DNA of 64,000 nt from JAOZPE01 sp964601275 (GCA_964601275.1 CAZRMV010000003.1:248001-312000), one strand, 5' to 3'. Shown: positions 49,659 to 58,347, counted from the stretch's first letter. Numbers and translations: made by a program. The notes: a model not told the origin generated them from the letters alone.

Positions 49659-51006
49659 GCGACCTTCCGCCGTCCTGTTCCTGTCGGTGCTGATGGGCCT
49701 GGCTCTCGGCGGAAGCGCTTCGCTGCACGCCCAGCGGAACTGGGCCGACGCCGACTGGGGTGGAGGAGCGCCAGGGTGGTTCGACGCCCAGGCCGAGGGC
49801 AGCTATGACGAAGCGGGCCGGCCCATCGCCCTGGTGTCGGTGACGGTTCCCTACCGCAATCTCATCTTCCTGCGCCAGCCGGACGGCCGCTTCCGGGCCG
49901 GGTACCGGATCCGGATCGTCCAGTACGACCATCGGGGGCGGAACCTCCGGTTGCGCGAGTATGACGGAACCGTCGTGGTCGACGACTACGATTCCACCCG
50001 CGATACCACTCCCTTGAAACGCGTGATCCGGTTTCCGCTCCTGAGCGGTTCGGAGGAGGAGCAGAGCGACTCTTCGCAGAAGATCCGTCTGTCGGTCCGG
50101 GTGGAGATCGACCACAGCAAGCGTTGGGGCCGGCGCGAACTCTTCATCGCCCGGCTGCGGGAAGCCGCCGAGAAAGTGGCGCTGGGGGACCTGGTCCTCT
50201 ACCGCGACCTCCTGCTCGAGCCGTGGCCGGAAGACGCCGTCCTGAGGTTGCCGGAGGGAAGCGTCGATCCGCAGCGTTTCGAGAAGGTCTCCGTCCCCAT
50301 CTTCGATCTCTCCTCAGGCCCCCCCTGGGCGCTCATCCGGGTCTATGATCTGCGCCCTCGAGCGGCCGCCGATTCGGTGGAGGTCCGTTTGAGCACGGCC
50401 CGGAAGAAGGGGGAGAGGGCGCGCTGGTCCAGGACCTTCCGATTGCCCTCGAAGGCCAGGGGAGCGGCCTTGCTGGTGAGGATCCCTCCGACGGCCCTGA
50501 AGATGGGCAAGAACGTCGTGGTTCTCCGCGGCGCCGGGGAGGAAGACCGCCGGGAGGCGGAGTTGCAGGATTTCGGGCTCGATCCCGCTTCGGATCGCCA
50601 GTGGAAGGCGAATCTCAAGGTGATCGAGGAATTGGCCACCTCCGAGGAGCTGAAGGAACTCGGGGAAGCCCCGCCGGAAGCGCGCGAGGGGCTGTGGGAC
50701 CGATTCTGGCGGCGACGCGATCCCGACCCCTCCACCGCCGCCAACGAACGGCTGCGGCTCCACGTGCGACGGGTGATCCACGCCCGGCGTCAGCTGCGGG
50801 ACGGCGGCAAGGATGGCGCGCTCAGCGACCGGGGCCGGGTCTACATCCGTTACGGAGCTCCCGACAGCATCGAGAGCCAGACCATGCTGCAGGACAGCAG
50901 CGCCGAATACGAGATCTGGCACTATCTCGAGCCGGGACTCTCGTTCTACTTCCGGGACGAGGACGGTCTGGGGCACTGGCGTCTGGTCTGGCGCCAGGAG
51001 AGCTGA
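49621..51006 (+). CDS. GWxTD domain-containing protein (second copy)
   Basis: A 461-residue exported protein with an arginine-rich n-region and a signal peptide (to about residue 38, SLHAQ). A beta-rich segment follows, and a GWxTD-type domain lies at about 350-450: RFWRRRDPDPSTAANERL, LSDRGRVYIRYGAPDSIE and YEIWHYLEPGLSFYFRDEDG. It shares this plan with the protein at 43097 but the N-terminal parts differ, so the two are distant paralogues. ATG 49621 (or 49624) lies inside the ATPase gene and lacks a ribosome binding site, implying coupling. It is followed 8 bp later by an NlpC/P60 gene. Confidence 0.78.
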   Translation: MMARWSRTASPLRRPSAVLFLSVLMGLALGGSASLHAQRNWADADWGGGAPGWFDAQAEGSYDEAGRPIALVSVTVPYRNLIFLRQPDGRFRAGYRIRIVQYDHRGRNLRLREYDGTVVVDDYDSTRDTTPLKRVIRFPLLSGSEEEQSDSSQKIRLSVRVEIDHSKRWGRRELFIARLREAAEKVALGDLVLYRDLLLEPWPEDAVLRLPEGSVDPQRFEKVSVPIFDLSSGPPWALIRVYDLRPRAAADSVEVRLSTARKKGERARWSRTFRLPSKARGAALLVRIPPTALKMGKNVVVLRGAGEEDRREAELQDFGLDPASDRQWKANLKVIEELATSEELKELGEAPPEAREGLWDRFWRRRDPDPSTAANERLRLHVRRVIHARRQLRDGGKDGALSDRGRVYIRYGAPDSIESQTMLQDSSAEYEIWHYLEPGLSFYFRDEDGLGHWRLVWRQES

Positions 51007-51014
51007 GGGACGAG

Positions 51015-51983
51015 ATGATCGACCACCGATTGGGTGCATCCACGAGGAAGGACCTCGCCGCGGCCGCGATCGATCCGGGGAACGCCTACCTCGGACCGGA
51101 CGGCGCGGGTGGAGTGGTCGCGTGGCCCCCCGCGGTGGCAGAAGCCCTGGGAGTGACCCCCCTGGGGGAGATCTTCGAAGCGGTGGTGGAGGCACCGGTG
51201 GAACCCCTGCGGGAACAACCGGCCCATCGCTCGGGTCAACTGAGCGAGGTGCGACAAGGCGAGTTCCTCGTGGTGATCCGAGAAGAAGGGGATTGGTGGG
51301 TGGCCGCCGGCGAGGACGGCTACGTCGGGTGGGTTCGCAGTTGGGGAGCGCGCCGGGTCGATTCCCGGGAGAAGCAGGATCTCCTGGACCGATGCGCCGG
51401 GGTGCTCGCCCCCGCGGTCGGTCGCCTGGAGGCTGAAGACGGGGCGGCGCCGGTCCTCCTGGGCGGAACGCCCTTGCTCCACCCGCCCGGGGATTCCCCG
51501 GGCATCCTGGAGCTGGTCGACGGAACCCGCGGTCGGCTTCCCTTCGAGCAGGTGGAGATCGCGCCGCCGCGCCCTTCTCCGGCCGCCCTGGCGCGGTGGG
51601 CCGCAAGGATGGTGGGGGTTTCCTACCGGTGGGGAGGAAGAAGCCTGGCCGGGATGGACTGCAGTGGTCTGGTACAGTGGGCGGCCCTGCGGGCGGGATA
51701 CGAGTTGCCGCGCGACGCCATCCAGCAGGCCGGGTGCGGCATCGCGCTCGCGCGGGAAGGCTCGGCCTGGCAGAAGGGAGATCTTCTCTTCTTCGGCGAT
51801 CCCATTGCCCACGTCGGAATCTACGACGGCGAAGAGGGCCTGCTGCACGCCCGCGCCCGGGTGCGGCATCAGCCCCTCGGGGAACTGGGGGACCTGATGG
51901 ACGATCTGGTGGCCGTCCGCCGCCTGCACGCCGCCGAGGCCGTCACCTCCCGGACGCTCTGGCGGCGTCCGTTCAGGGCTTGA
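51015..51983 (+). CDS. NlpC/P60 peptidoglycan hydrolase with SH3-type domains
   Basis: A cell-wall cysteine peptidase, 322 residues. Two SH3b-like beta domains (about 55-115 and 140-185) precede the NlpC/P60 domain (about 195-310). The catalytic Cys216 is in GMDCSGLVQW and His266 in AHVGIYDG; a further His lies in the LLHARARVRH stretch. No signal peptide is evident from the ATG at 51015, which follows GAGGGA (51005-51010), so it may be exported by another route or act after lysis of the signal annotation; an upstream start is not supported. The YkfC-like arrangement suggests hydrolysis of D-Glu to diamino-acid bonds in recycled wall peptides. It overlaps lysC tail to tail by 11 bp. Confidence 0.85.
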   Translation: MIDHRLGASTRKDLAAAAIDPGNAYLGPDGAGGVVAWPPAVAEALGVTPLGEIFEAVVEAPVEPLREQPAHRSGQLSEVRQGEFLVVIREEGDWWVAAGEDGYVGWVRSWGARRVDSREKQDLLDRCAGVLAPAVGRLEAEDGAAPVLLGGTPLLHPPGDSPGILELVDGTRGRLPFEQVEIAPPRPSPAALARWAARMVGVSYRWGGRSLAGMDCSGLVQWAALRAGYELPRDAIQQAGCGIALAREGSAWQKGDLLFFGDPIAHVGIYDGEEGLLHARARVRHQPLGELGDLMDDLVAVRRLHAAEAVTSRTLWRRPFRA

Positions 51984-53172
51984 GCAGGCTCTGGTAGAGA
52001 CTGGTCAGCCAGGCGGCTCCTTCCGATTCCTCCACCACGAAGGCCCGGTGACGCGCTCCGAGGAAGGTGAAGAGGGGGGGACCGAAACGGGCGCCGGCCT
52101 GTTCGACGGCGGTGGACGCTTTGCGCCCGGCGACTCCATGGCCGACCATGGTGACGCGGCGCCGGTGCCGCTGCAGGATCGTGCTGACCCCGACTTCCTC
52201 GCGCAGGAAATCATCCACCTGCTTCTTCAGGGTTTCCCCGTCGTGGTCCGGAGCCTGGATGGTCAGCCGCAGGCCTTCATGGGTCTTGTGCAGCGCGGCG
52301 TCGATGGGCAGATCGGTGCGATCCAGGAGAGCGGTGAGGCGCGCGACGACGCGGAGATCCCTGGGCAACCCCTCCAGGGTGAGCAGGCTGATGGGGGGGG
52401 AGAGGGAGACGCTCCACACCGGGTGTGGGGTGGGGAAGGGGCCGTCGGCCACGAGGGTTCCGCTGCCCGCTTCGCGATAGCTGCGGATCTCCAGTTCGAT
52501 CCCGTGGGCCCGTGCGATCTCCAGGGCCTGCGGATGCAGGATCGGGACCCCGGCCTCGGCGAGATCGATCATCTGCTCGTAGTCCAGCCGGTCGATCTTT
52601 TCTCCCCTCCAGGGCAGAAGCTTCGGATCGACGCTGTAGAAGCCGTCGGCGTCGCGGTAGTACACGATGCGGTCGGCATGGAAATGGACGCCCAGGGCCG
52701 CCGCGGTGATATCGGTCCCCCCGCGCCCCAGGGTGGTGATGCGTCCATCCCGCGTGCGCCCCTGGAAGCCCGCGATGACCGGGGTTTCTCCCGCCTCCAG
52801 GGTGGCGGCCACCGGGTCCGCCAGCACCTCGAGGACCCGGGCGCGGCCGAAATGATCGTCGGTGATGATGCCCGCCTCTCCTCCGGTGAAGGAGCGGGCC
52901 GCGACCCCGAAGCGTTGCAGCGCGATGGCCAACAGGGCGGCCGATTGCACCTCGCCGGTGGACAGCAGGCGGTCCAGCTCGGCGGGAGGGACCTCCAGGT
53001 GGATTTCCCGGGCGGTGGACAGCAGGCGGTCGGTGGTTCCGGTGGGCGCGGAGACGACCACGATCGGACGCAGGCCTCCCTCGAGGACCCGCTTGACCCG
53101 GTCCGCCGCCGCCTTGAGCAGACGGGTGGTGGCCAGGGAACTACCGCCGAATTTCAGGATTCTCGCAATCAC
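51973..53172 (-). CDS. lysC: Aspartate kinase
   Basis: Aspartokinase phosphorylates aspartate, the first step toward lysine, threonine, methionine and diaminopimelate for the cell wall. The 399 residues begin with the KFGGSSL motif (Lys7) and contain the GGEAGIITDDHFGRARV, GFQGRTRDGRITTLGRGGTD and YRDADGFYSVDP motifs. A C-terminal ACT region (about 265-395) would give feedback control. The start is GTG 53172, with GAGG 6 bp upstream, which gives the usual N-terminus; the frame is open to 53367 but the extra residues do not match. It is the only minus-strand gene between 18.4 kb and the end of the window. Confidence 0.92.
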   Translation of the reverse strand: MIARILKFGGSSLATTRLLKAAADRVKRVLEGGLRPIVVVSAPTGTTDRLLSTAREIHLEVPPAELDRLLSTGEVQSAALLAIALQRFGVAARSFTGGEAGIITDDHFGRARVLEVLADPVAATLEAGETPVIAGFQGRTRDGRITTLGRGGTDITAAALGVHFHADRIVYYRDADGFYSVDPKLLPWRGEKIDRLDYEQMIDLAEAGVPILHPQALEIARAHGIELEIRSYREAGSGTLVADGPFPTPHPVWSVSLSPPISLLTLEGLPRDLRVVARLTALLDRTDLPIDAALHKTHEGLRLTIQAPDHDGETLKKQVDDFLREEVGVSTILQRHRRRVTMVGHGVAGRKASTAVEQAGARFGPPLFTFLGARHRAFVVEESEGAAWLTSLYQSLLKP

Positions 53173-53302
53173 CGCCGACCTCGGGTTGGGGGACCCAGTC
53201 CAAGGCAAGGATCGGGCCGGGAGATTCCCGGAACCCCCCCGGCGGCTCGCCCCGCCGGTGCGGGGAAGGTATCCCCGGGTTCTCCGCCTTCCAAATAACT
53301 GT

Positions 53303-53332
53303 TGCCGCCACGCGCCCGGCTCTGCTATCTTT
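53303..53332 (+). promoter_or_regulatory. Possible promoter for radC and the rod-shape operon
   Basis: TTGCCG (53303-53308) and TATCTT (53327-53332) are 18 bp apart. The -10 box is two bases from consensus and the -35 box keeps the TTG. Position in the divergent gap supports it. Confidence 0.4.
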
Positions 53333-53345
53333 CGCTCTTGCCGGC

Positions 53346-53375
53346 GACTTAGTATGTTGTCCGACAAGGACTTAG
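53346..53375 (+). repeat. Operator-like palindrome flanked by GACTTAG direct repeats
   Basis: Two GACTTAG heptamers (53346-53352 and 53369-53375), 23 bp apart, flank a TTGTC-C-GACAA palindrome (53357-53367). The element lies just after the predicted transcription start of the radC operon, a position suited to repression. No regulator is known. Confidence 0.2.
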
Positions 53376-53429
53376 ATACCCCACCGCGCGGCTCGACCGC
53401 TTCCCGCGTCCCGGCCTCCTGGATCTATC

Positions 53430-54104
53430 GTGAAGTCATCCGGACGGTTTGGGAAGAACGATCTGATCCGGCGGTGCCAGAAGTGGGGTCCTGAGGATCT
53501 CTCCGCCGTCGAATTGTTGGCGCTGGTCCTGCAAGGGGGTGGGGTGGCGGCTTCCTCCCTCGAGATGGCCCAGGCGCTCCTGGCGCGTTGGGGCGGGCTG
53601 CGTCGCTTGGCTCGGCTGGAGATGGGCGAGTTCTGCTCGATGGAAGGGATCGGACCGGGACGTTCCGGCGCGCTGGTCGCGGCCTTCGAGCTGGGACGGC
53701 GGGTCGAGAAGGCCGATGTGGAATCCCTGGAGGTGATCGAAGGGCCGTCCGATGCCGCCCGTTGGTTGCGCCTGGTGCTCGGGGATCTGCGGCAGGAGGG
53801 GATCGCCGTTCTTCTCCTGGGGGCGCGTCACCAGGTGTTGCGGGTGCAGCTCGTGGCGCTGGGGGCCCTGAACGCGGCGTCGATCCAGCCTCGCGAGGTC
53901 TTCCGGAGCGCGGTGGCGGCCGCGGCGGCGGCGGTGGTGCTCGCACACAACCATCCCTCGGGTTGCCCCGAGCCCAGCCAGGACGATCTGAGACTCACCC
54001 GGCGTCTGGCGGCTTGCGGAGAAACGCTGGGGGTGACGCTCCTGGACCACCTGGTCCTCGGAGAAGGAAGCTATGTCAGCCTGCGGGAGCGCGGCGCGCT
54101 CTGA
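53430..54104 (+). CDS. radC: RadC/JAB-domain protein
   Basis: A RadC-family protein, 224 residues: an N-terminal helical UPF0758 region with PEDLSAVELLALVLQGG and MEGIGPGRSGAL, then an MPN+/JAMM domain. The metal motif HNHPSGCPEPSQDD is complete, followed by LLDHLVLGEGSYVS. Its true function is uncertain; the old link to radiation resistance is not generally supported. The start is GTG 53430, with no strong ribosome binding site. radC next to mreB is a conserved arrangement in many bacteria, and mreB begins 15 bp after its stop. Confidence 0.92.
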   Translation: MKSSGRFGKNDLIRRCQKWGPEDLSAVELLALVLQGGGVAASSLEMAQALLARWGGLRRLARLEMGEFCSMEGIGPGRSGALVAAFELGRRVEKADVESLEVIEGPSDAARWLRLVLGDLRQEGIAVLLLGARHQVLRVQLVALGALNAASIQPREVFRSAVAAAAAAVVLAHNHPSGCPEPSQDDLRLTRRLAACGETLGVTLLDHLVLGEGSYVSLRERGAL

Positions 54105-54119
54105 GCAGGGGGAGGAACG

Positions 54120-55190
54120 ATGACCAGTACGGCGAGAACAGCCAGGAGCAGCGGTCTCTGGAGTCGGTTCAACAATCTGTTCACCAACGACATCGCCATC
54201 GATCTGGGCACGGCGAATACCCTCGTCTACATCAAGGGCAAGGGAATCGTGCTGAATGAGCCGAGCGTGGTCGCGGTCGACAAGTCCACCCGGAAGGTCC
54301 ACGCGGTGGGCATGAAGGCGAAGGCGATGTTGGGGAAGACCCCGGACCGGATCGAAGCCATCCGGCCCCTCAAGGACGGGGTGATCGCCGACTTCGAGGT
54401 CACCGAGTACATGCTGCGTGAGTTCATCAACATGGCGCAGAAGAAGCGCCATTTCATCGCCCCCCGCATCATCATCTGCGTGCCCAGCGGGATCACCGAG
54501 GTGGAGAAGCGGGCGGTGCGGGACTCTGCGAAACACGCCGGGGCCAGGGAGGTCTTCCTGGTCGCCGAGCCGATTGCCGCGGCCATCGGGGTCGGCTTGC
54601 CGGTGGATCAGCCGAGCGGCAACATGATCATCGACATCGGGGGAGGAACCACCGAGATCGCGGTCATCGCGCTGAACGGGATCGTCTGCGACAAGTCGAT
54701 TCGGGTCGGGGGCGACGAGATGGACGAGGCGCTCGTCGGCTACATCAAGAAGAACTACAACCTCCTCATCGGGGACCAGACCGCCGAACAGATCAAGAAG
54801 GAGATCGGCAGCGCGTTCAAGCTCGAAGAGGAGCTGGAGATGGAGGTGAAGGGCCGCGATCTGGTCGCGGGCATCCCCAAGACCCTGCGCATCTCCAGCG
54901 ACGAAGTCCGCCAAGCCCTGCAGGAACCGGTCGATCAGATCCGCGAGGCGGTGAAGGAGGCGCTGGAGAACACGCCTCCCGAACTGGCCGCCGACATCGT
55001 CGACCGGGGGATCGTCATGACCGGGGGAGGCAGCCTGCTGCGTGGCCTGGCCGAGCTCTTGCGGGATACCACGAATCTCCCCATCAATCTGGTCGACGAT
55101 CCCCTCTATTGTGTCGTCCTGGGGACCGGCAAGATCCTCGACGACGTGAACTCCTACCAGGACGTGATCATCCACTCCTCCAGGGACTGA
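54120..55190 (+). CDS. mreB: Rod shape-determining protein MreB
   Basis: The bacterial actin that guides lateral wall synthesis. The 356 residues have the IAIDLGTANTLVYIKGKG phosphate-1 motif, the VCVPSGI-like ICVPSGITEVEKRAV segment, the VAEPIAAAIG and MIIDIGGGTTEIAV (phosphate-2) motifs and the VMTGGGSLLRGL adenosine motif. GGAGGA (54111-54116) precedes ATG 54120. An eight-residue Ser/Thr/Arg stretch precedes the conserved fold and may help membrane contact. With mreC, mreD, mrdA and rodA it forms a full elongasome operon, so the cell is probably rod-shaped. Confidence 0.97.
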   Translation: MTSTARTARSSGLWSRFNNLFTNDIAIDLGTANTLVYIKGKGIVLNEPSVVAVDKSTRKVHAVGMKAKAMLGKTPDRIEAIRPLKDGVIADFEVTEYMLREFINMAQKKRHFIAPRIIICVPSGITEVEKRAVRDSAKHAGAREVFLVAEPIAAAIGVGLPVDQPSGNMIIDIGGGTTEIAVIALNGIVCDKSIRVGGDEMDEALVGYIKKNYNLLIGDQTAEQIKKEIGSAFKLEEELEMEVKGRDLVAGIPKTLRISSDEVRQALQEPVDQIREAVKEALENTPPELAADIVDRGIVMTGGGSLLRGLAELLRDTTNLPINLVDDPLYCVVLGTGKILDDVNSYQDVIIHSSRD

Positions 55191-55191
55191 G

Positions 55192-56049
55192 ATGGCCAGA
55201 CTTCCGGAGGGCGTCTCCCGTTTCGGCGACCGGATCATCCTGGCCGTCGCGGTGGCGCTTTCGCTCTGGGCGGCTTCCCTCGACGAGCCCGCTCGAATCG
55301 CCACGGGAACCCGCCTCGCGCACAGCCTGTTGACTCCGGTCGAGCGCACGATGGACTTCCTGAACGGTCTCTCCAGCCTGAAAGCGGAAAACGATGAACT
55401 GCGCCGTCGTATCGTGGCGTTGCGGCTGGATTTCCAGCAGCTCGAGAACGAGCGACGGCATCTCGCCGAGTTGCAGGAGCGAGCGGGCTTCTATCAGAAA
55501 CACCGCGGGCGTCTCGCACCGGCGAAGGTGTTGGACCTGATTTCCCCGCGCATACCCATCCAGGCGAAGATCCAATGTCTCAGCGGGGACAGCCTCCGGA
55601 TCCTGCAGCCGGTGCTCACCGAGGAGGGCCTGGTCGGCAGGATCAGCGAAGTCCTCGGCGGGGGCACCGCGCTGGTGGAGCTGTTGACCAACGACGAAGC
55701 GCGGATCAGCATCGAATCGGTGGCGACCGGGGTCACCGGCATCCTCCGTTTCGACGGCCGCCGTTTCTTCATGGACTATGTTCCCCAGGGTGATCCGGTG
55801 TCGGTCGGCGACGAGGTCATCACCAGCGGTCTGGGAGAGACGGTTCCCCGGGGAATCCCGGTGGGGACCATCGCCCGGGTGCAACCCTCGGAGGTCGAAC
55901 TCTTCCAGCACATCGAGGTGCGGCCGCACATCCATTTCAGTGCCCTCTCCCAGGTCTACGTGATCACCCGGGACGGGCCCTGGTACTCCCGCCGCGGCGA
56001 CCTGGAGTTGCCCGACGAGGACGATCACAAGGGCAAGGAGGCGCCATGA
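55192..56049 (+). CDS. mreC: Rod shape-determining protein MreC
   Basis: MreC is a bitopic periplasmic protein that links MreB to the wall-synthesis enzymes. The 285 residues show one membrane helix (about 13-30), a coiled coil (about 58-97, LKAENDELRRRIVALRLDFQQ) and two beta-barrel lobes with LTEEGLVGRISEV, NDEARISI and DEVITSGLGETVPRGIPVG, all typical. ATG 55192 follows AGGGA by a few bases, one base after the mreB stop. It overlaps mreD by ATGA. Confidence 0.95.
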   Translation: MARLPEGVSRFGDRIILAVAVALSLWAASLDEPARIATGTRLAHSLLTPVERTMDFLNGLSSLKAENDELRRRIVALRLDFQQLENERRHLAELQERAGFYQKHRGRLAPAKVLDLISPRIPIQAKIQCLSGDSLRILQPVLTEEGLVGRISEVLGGGTALVELLTNDEARISIESVATGVTGILRFDGRRFFMDYVPQGDPVSVGDEVITSGLGETVPRGIPVGTIARVQPSEVELFQHIEVRPHIHFSALSQVYVITRDGPWYSRRGDLELPDEDDHKGKEAP

Positions 56050-56555
56050 CTTCGATTCGACTGGGACTGGCAGCCTTCCTTGCCCTGGTGTTGCAGCTTG
56101 CCTTCGTGGATCATCTTTCGCTCTTCGGGGTGCGGCCGGACATCACCGTGCTCATCGTGGTTCTCTTGGGCCTGCGACGGGGGCCCTCCACCGGTACACT
56201 GGTCGGATTCTTCCTGGGGCTCTTCCAGGATCTGCTCGCCCCGGCCACCCTGGGGATGAACATGCTGGCCAAGAGCGTCCTCGGGTACCTTTCGGGACGC
56301 CTGGGACAGACCCTGGCCCTTTCCACGCTCCCATTGTACGCCCCCCTGTTCGCGGTGGCGGTCCTGGTGCATGATCTCCTCTACCTGATGGTGTACACCC
56401 GGCTCGATCCCTACCGCGTGCTCAAGATCTTCCTGGTCGAGTCCCTTCCCACCGCGCTCTATACCGCGATCGTGGGATTGATCGTGCTCGCCGTGGCCAG
56501 CGTCCTCGGGGACGGGATCTTCGCTTCTCGGCGGGAGGCGGGCGGTGCCTTCTGA
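56046..56555 (+). CDS. mreD: Rod shape-determining protein MreD
   Basis: A small polytopic inner-membrane protein of the elongasome, 169 residues with about five helices. The family pattern is visible in DITVLIVVLLGLRRGPSTGTLVGFFLGLFQDL and GMNMLAKSVLGYLSG. It overlaps mreC by 4 bp (ATGA) and mrdA by 11 bp. Short length and position leave little doubt about the identity despite low sequence conservation of MreD. Confidence 0.92.
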   Translation: MTSIRLGLAAFLALVLQLAFVDHLSLFGVRPDITVLIVVLLGLRRGPSTGTLVGFFLGLFQDLLAPATLGMNMLAKSVLGYLSGRLGQTLALSTLPLYAPLFAVAVLVHDLLYLMVYTRLDPYRVLKIFLVESLPTALYTAIVGLIVLAVASVLGDGIFASRREAGGAF

Positions 56556-58347
56556 CCTCCCGGGAATGGAATCGAGGGCGAGACTCCTCCTGTGGGTCCA
56601 GATCATCGCCTATGGGGTGGTGGCCCTCTCCCTGTTCTCCACCCAGGTGATCCGGCGCGATTACTATACCGGACTCGCCCTGCGCAACCGGCAGGTGACC
56701 CAGCGGATCCGCGCTCCCCGGGGCATCATCGCCGACCGCAATGGAGTGGTCCTCGCCGACAACGTGTATCAAGCGCGCTTGACGATCGCCCGGCGACGGG
56801 CGCATGAGGGAGATCCTTCCCTGGAGAAGCTGATTGAGCTGCTGGGATTCGATCGCAAGGTCATCCTCGCCCGGGTCGAAACGTCCCGCGAGCCCGATCG
56901 GGTGACCATTCTCCGGCATGCCGATCCCCAGCAGATCGCCGTGGTCGAGGAACACTTCTCGATGCTCCCCGACGTCCAGCTCGACGTCCAACCTCGCCGC
57001 CGCTACCACTTCGGCTCGCTCGCCGCGCATTTGTTGGGGTACGTGGGGGAAGTCAACGCCCAGGACATGGAGAACGATCCGACCGGCTTCTACCAGCCGG
57101 GGGACGTGATCGGCCGCAGTGGAGTCGAGAGCCTCGCCGAGGAACAACTGCGGGGGGTCCACGGTCAACGCGTGGTCGAGGTGAATGTGGCCGGACACGT
57201 GGTGGGGGAGGTGCTCAAGGGTTCCCGGCAGGCCGTCCGCGGGGTCAAGATCTATCTCACCCTGAGCCAGCCCCTGCAGGCCAAGCTGGAGAGCCTGCTC
57301 GAGGGCAAGCGGGGAGCGGGGGTGGTCCTGGAGGTGAGCACCGGCGATGTGCTCGCGATGGCTTCCGCCCCGACCTTCGATCCCAACGAGTTCACCGGAG
57401 GGATCAGCGCCGCCCGCTACGCGGAGCTGCGCGACGATCCGGCGACTCCCCTCTTCAACCGCGCCCTCCGGGGAACCTACCCGCCGGGCAGCCCCTACAA
57501 GGTGATCACCGCGGCGGCCGGCCTGGAGACGAAGAAGGTGACGCCACGCACCCGCTTCGCGGCCTGCTCCGGGAGCTATCGCTTGGGCAATCGCCTGTTC
57601 CGTTGCTGGAAGCCCAGCGGACACGGCAGCCTCGACCTGATGGGCGCCATCGAGCAGAGCTGCGACGTGTACTTCTATCAGCTCGCCGAGTTGCTCAGCC
57701 TGGATGAGCTCTCGCGCACCGCCCGACGCTTCGGTCTGGGCGCCCCCACCGGGATCGAACTCAGTGGGGAGGCGTCGGGTCTCGTCCCCGACTCCGCATA
57801 CTACGACCGGAGATTCGGGCCGAAGGGATGGACGCGCGGTGTGCTCCTGAACAACGCCATCGGGCAAGGTGAGTTGCTCGTGACCCCCCTGCAGATGGCG
57901 CGGACCTACGCCGCGATCGCCGGAGATGGCCATCTGTATCGTCCCCATCTCATCCTGGCCCGGGACTACGCTTCCAACACCATCGAGAAACGGCAGCCGC
58001 GCCGGGTGAGCGAAGCGATCGCCTCCTCCCGGACCCTTCGTTTCCTGCGCAAGGCCCTGGTGGCGGTGGTGGGATCCCAGGAGGGAACCGGCGTCCTGGC
58101 CCGGGTCGAGGGAGTGACGGTGGCGGGCAAGACCGGTACGGCCCAGAATCCTCGAGGAGAGGACCATGCCTGGTTCGTGGCCTATGCGCCGGCCGAGCGT
58201 CCGGAGATCGCCGTCGCGGTCATCGTGGAGAATGCCGGACACGGCGGCGCGATCGCCGCGCCCATCGTGGGAGAGATCCTCGGAACCTATTTCCACTGGC
58301 AGAAGGAAAGGGTTTCGCTGAGGGGATCCGGGGGGTCGGGAGGATGA
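56545..58347 (+). CDS. mrdA: Penicillin-binding protein 2 (elongation transpeptidase)
   Basis: The monofunctional transpeptidase that cross-links lateral peptidoglycan together with RodA. The 600 residues have one N-terminal membrane helix (about 15-35), the pedestal domain with APRGIIADRNG, and the transpeptidase domain. The catalytic motifs are complete: SPYK with Ser316 and Lys319, SCD at 372-374 (SxN/SxD motif) and KTGT from Lys529. The start is GTG 56545 inside the mreD end, with GGGAGG (56533-56538). It overlaps rodA by ATGA. Confidence 0.95.
   Translation: MPSDLPGMESRARLLLWVQIIAYGVVALSLFSTQVIRRDYYTGLALRNRQVTQRIRAPRGIIADRNGVVLADNVYQARLTIARRRAHEGDPSLEKLIELLGFDRKVILARVETSREPDRVTILRHADPQQIAVVEEHFSMLPDVQLDVQPRRRYHFGSLAAHLLGYVGEVNAQDMENDPTGFYQPGDVIGRSGVESLAEEQLRGVHGQRVVEVNVAGHVVGEVLKGSRQAVRGVKIYLTLSQPLQAKLESLLEGKRGAGVVLEVSTGDVLAMASAPTFDPNEFTGGISAARYAELRDDPATPLFNRALRGTYPPGSPYKVITAAAGLETKKVTPRTRFAACSGSYRLGNRLFRCWKPSGHGSLDLMGAIEQSCDVYFYQLAELLSLDELSRTARRFGLGAPTGIELSGEASGLVPDSAYYDRRFGPKGWTRGVLLNNAIGQGELLVTPLQMARTYAAIAGDGHLYRPHLILARDYASNTIEKRQPRRVSEAIASSRTLRFLRKALVAVVGSQEGTGVLARVEGVTVAGKTGTAQNPRGEDHAWFVAYAPAERPEIAVAVIVENAGHGGAIAAPIVGEILGTYFHWQKERVSLRGSGGSGG

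Larger units (their letters stand above)
53173..53429. other. Divergent gap between lysC and radC, 257 bp
   Basis: It holds a moderate promoter toward radC (53303-53332) and, downstream of it, a small palindrome flanked by direct repeats (53346-53375). A promoter for lysC on the minus strand was not convincingly identified. No small gene or RNA was recognised. Confidence 0.45.

Noticed and set aside
36261..51006. A complete type 9 secretion locus
   Set aside because: PorV-like barrel and a tag-like domain are present, but no PorK/L/M/N, Sov or sortase-like gene is in the window.
53173..53367. In-frame N-terminal extension of lysC
   Set aside because: Aspartate kinases begin a few residues before KFGGSS; GTG 53172 has a ribosome binding site and the extension is Arg/Gly-rich.
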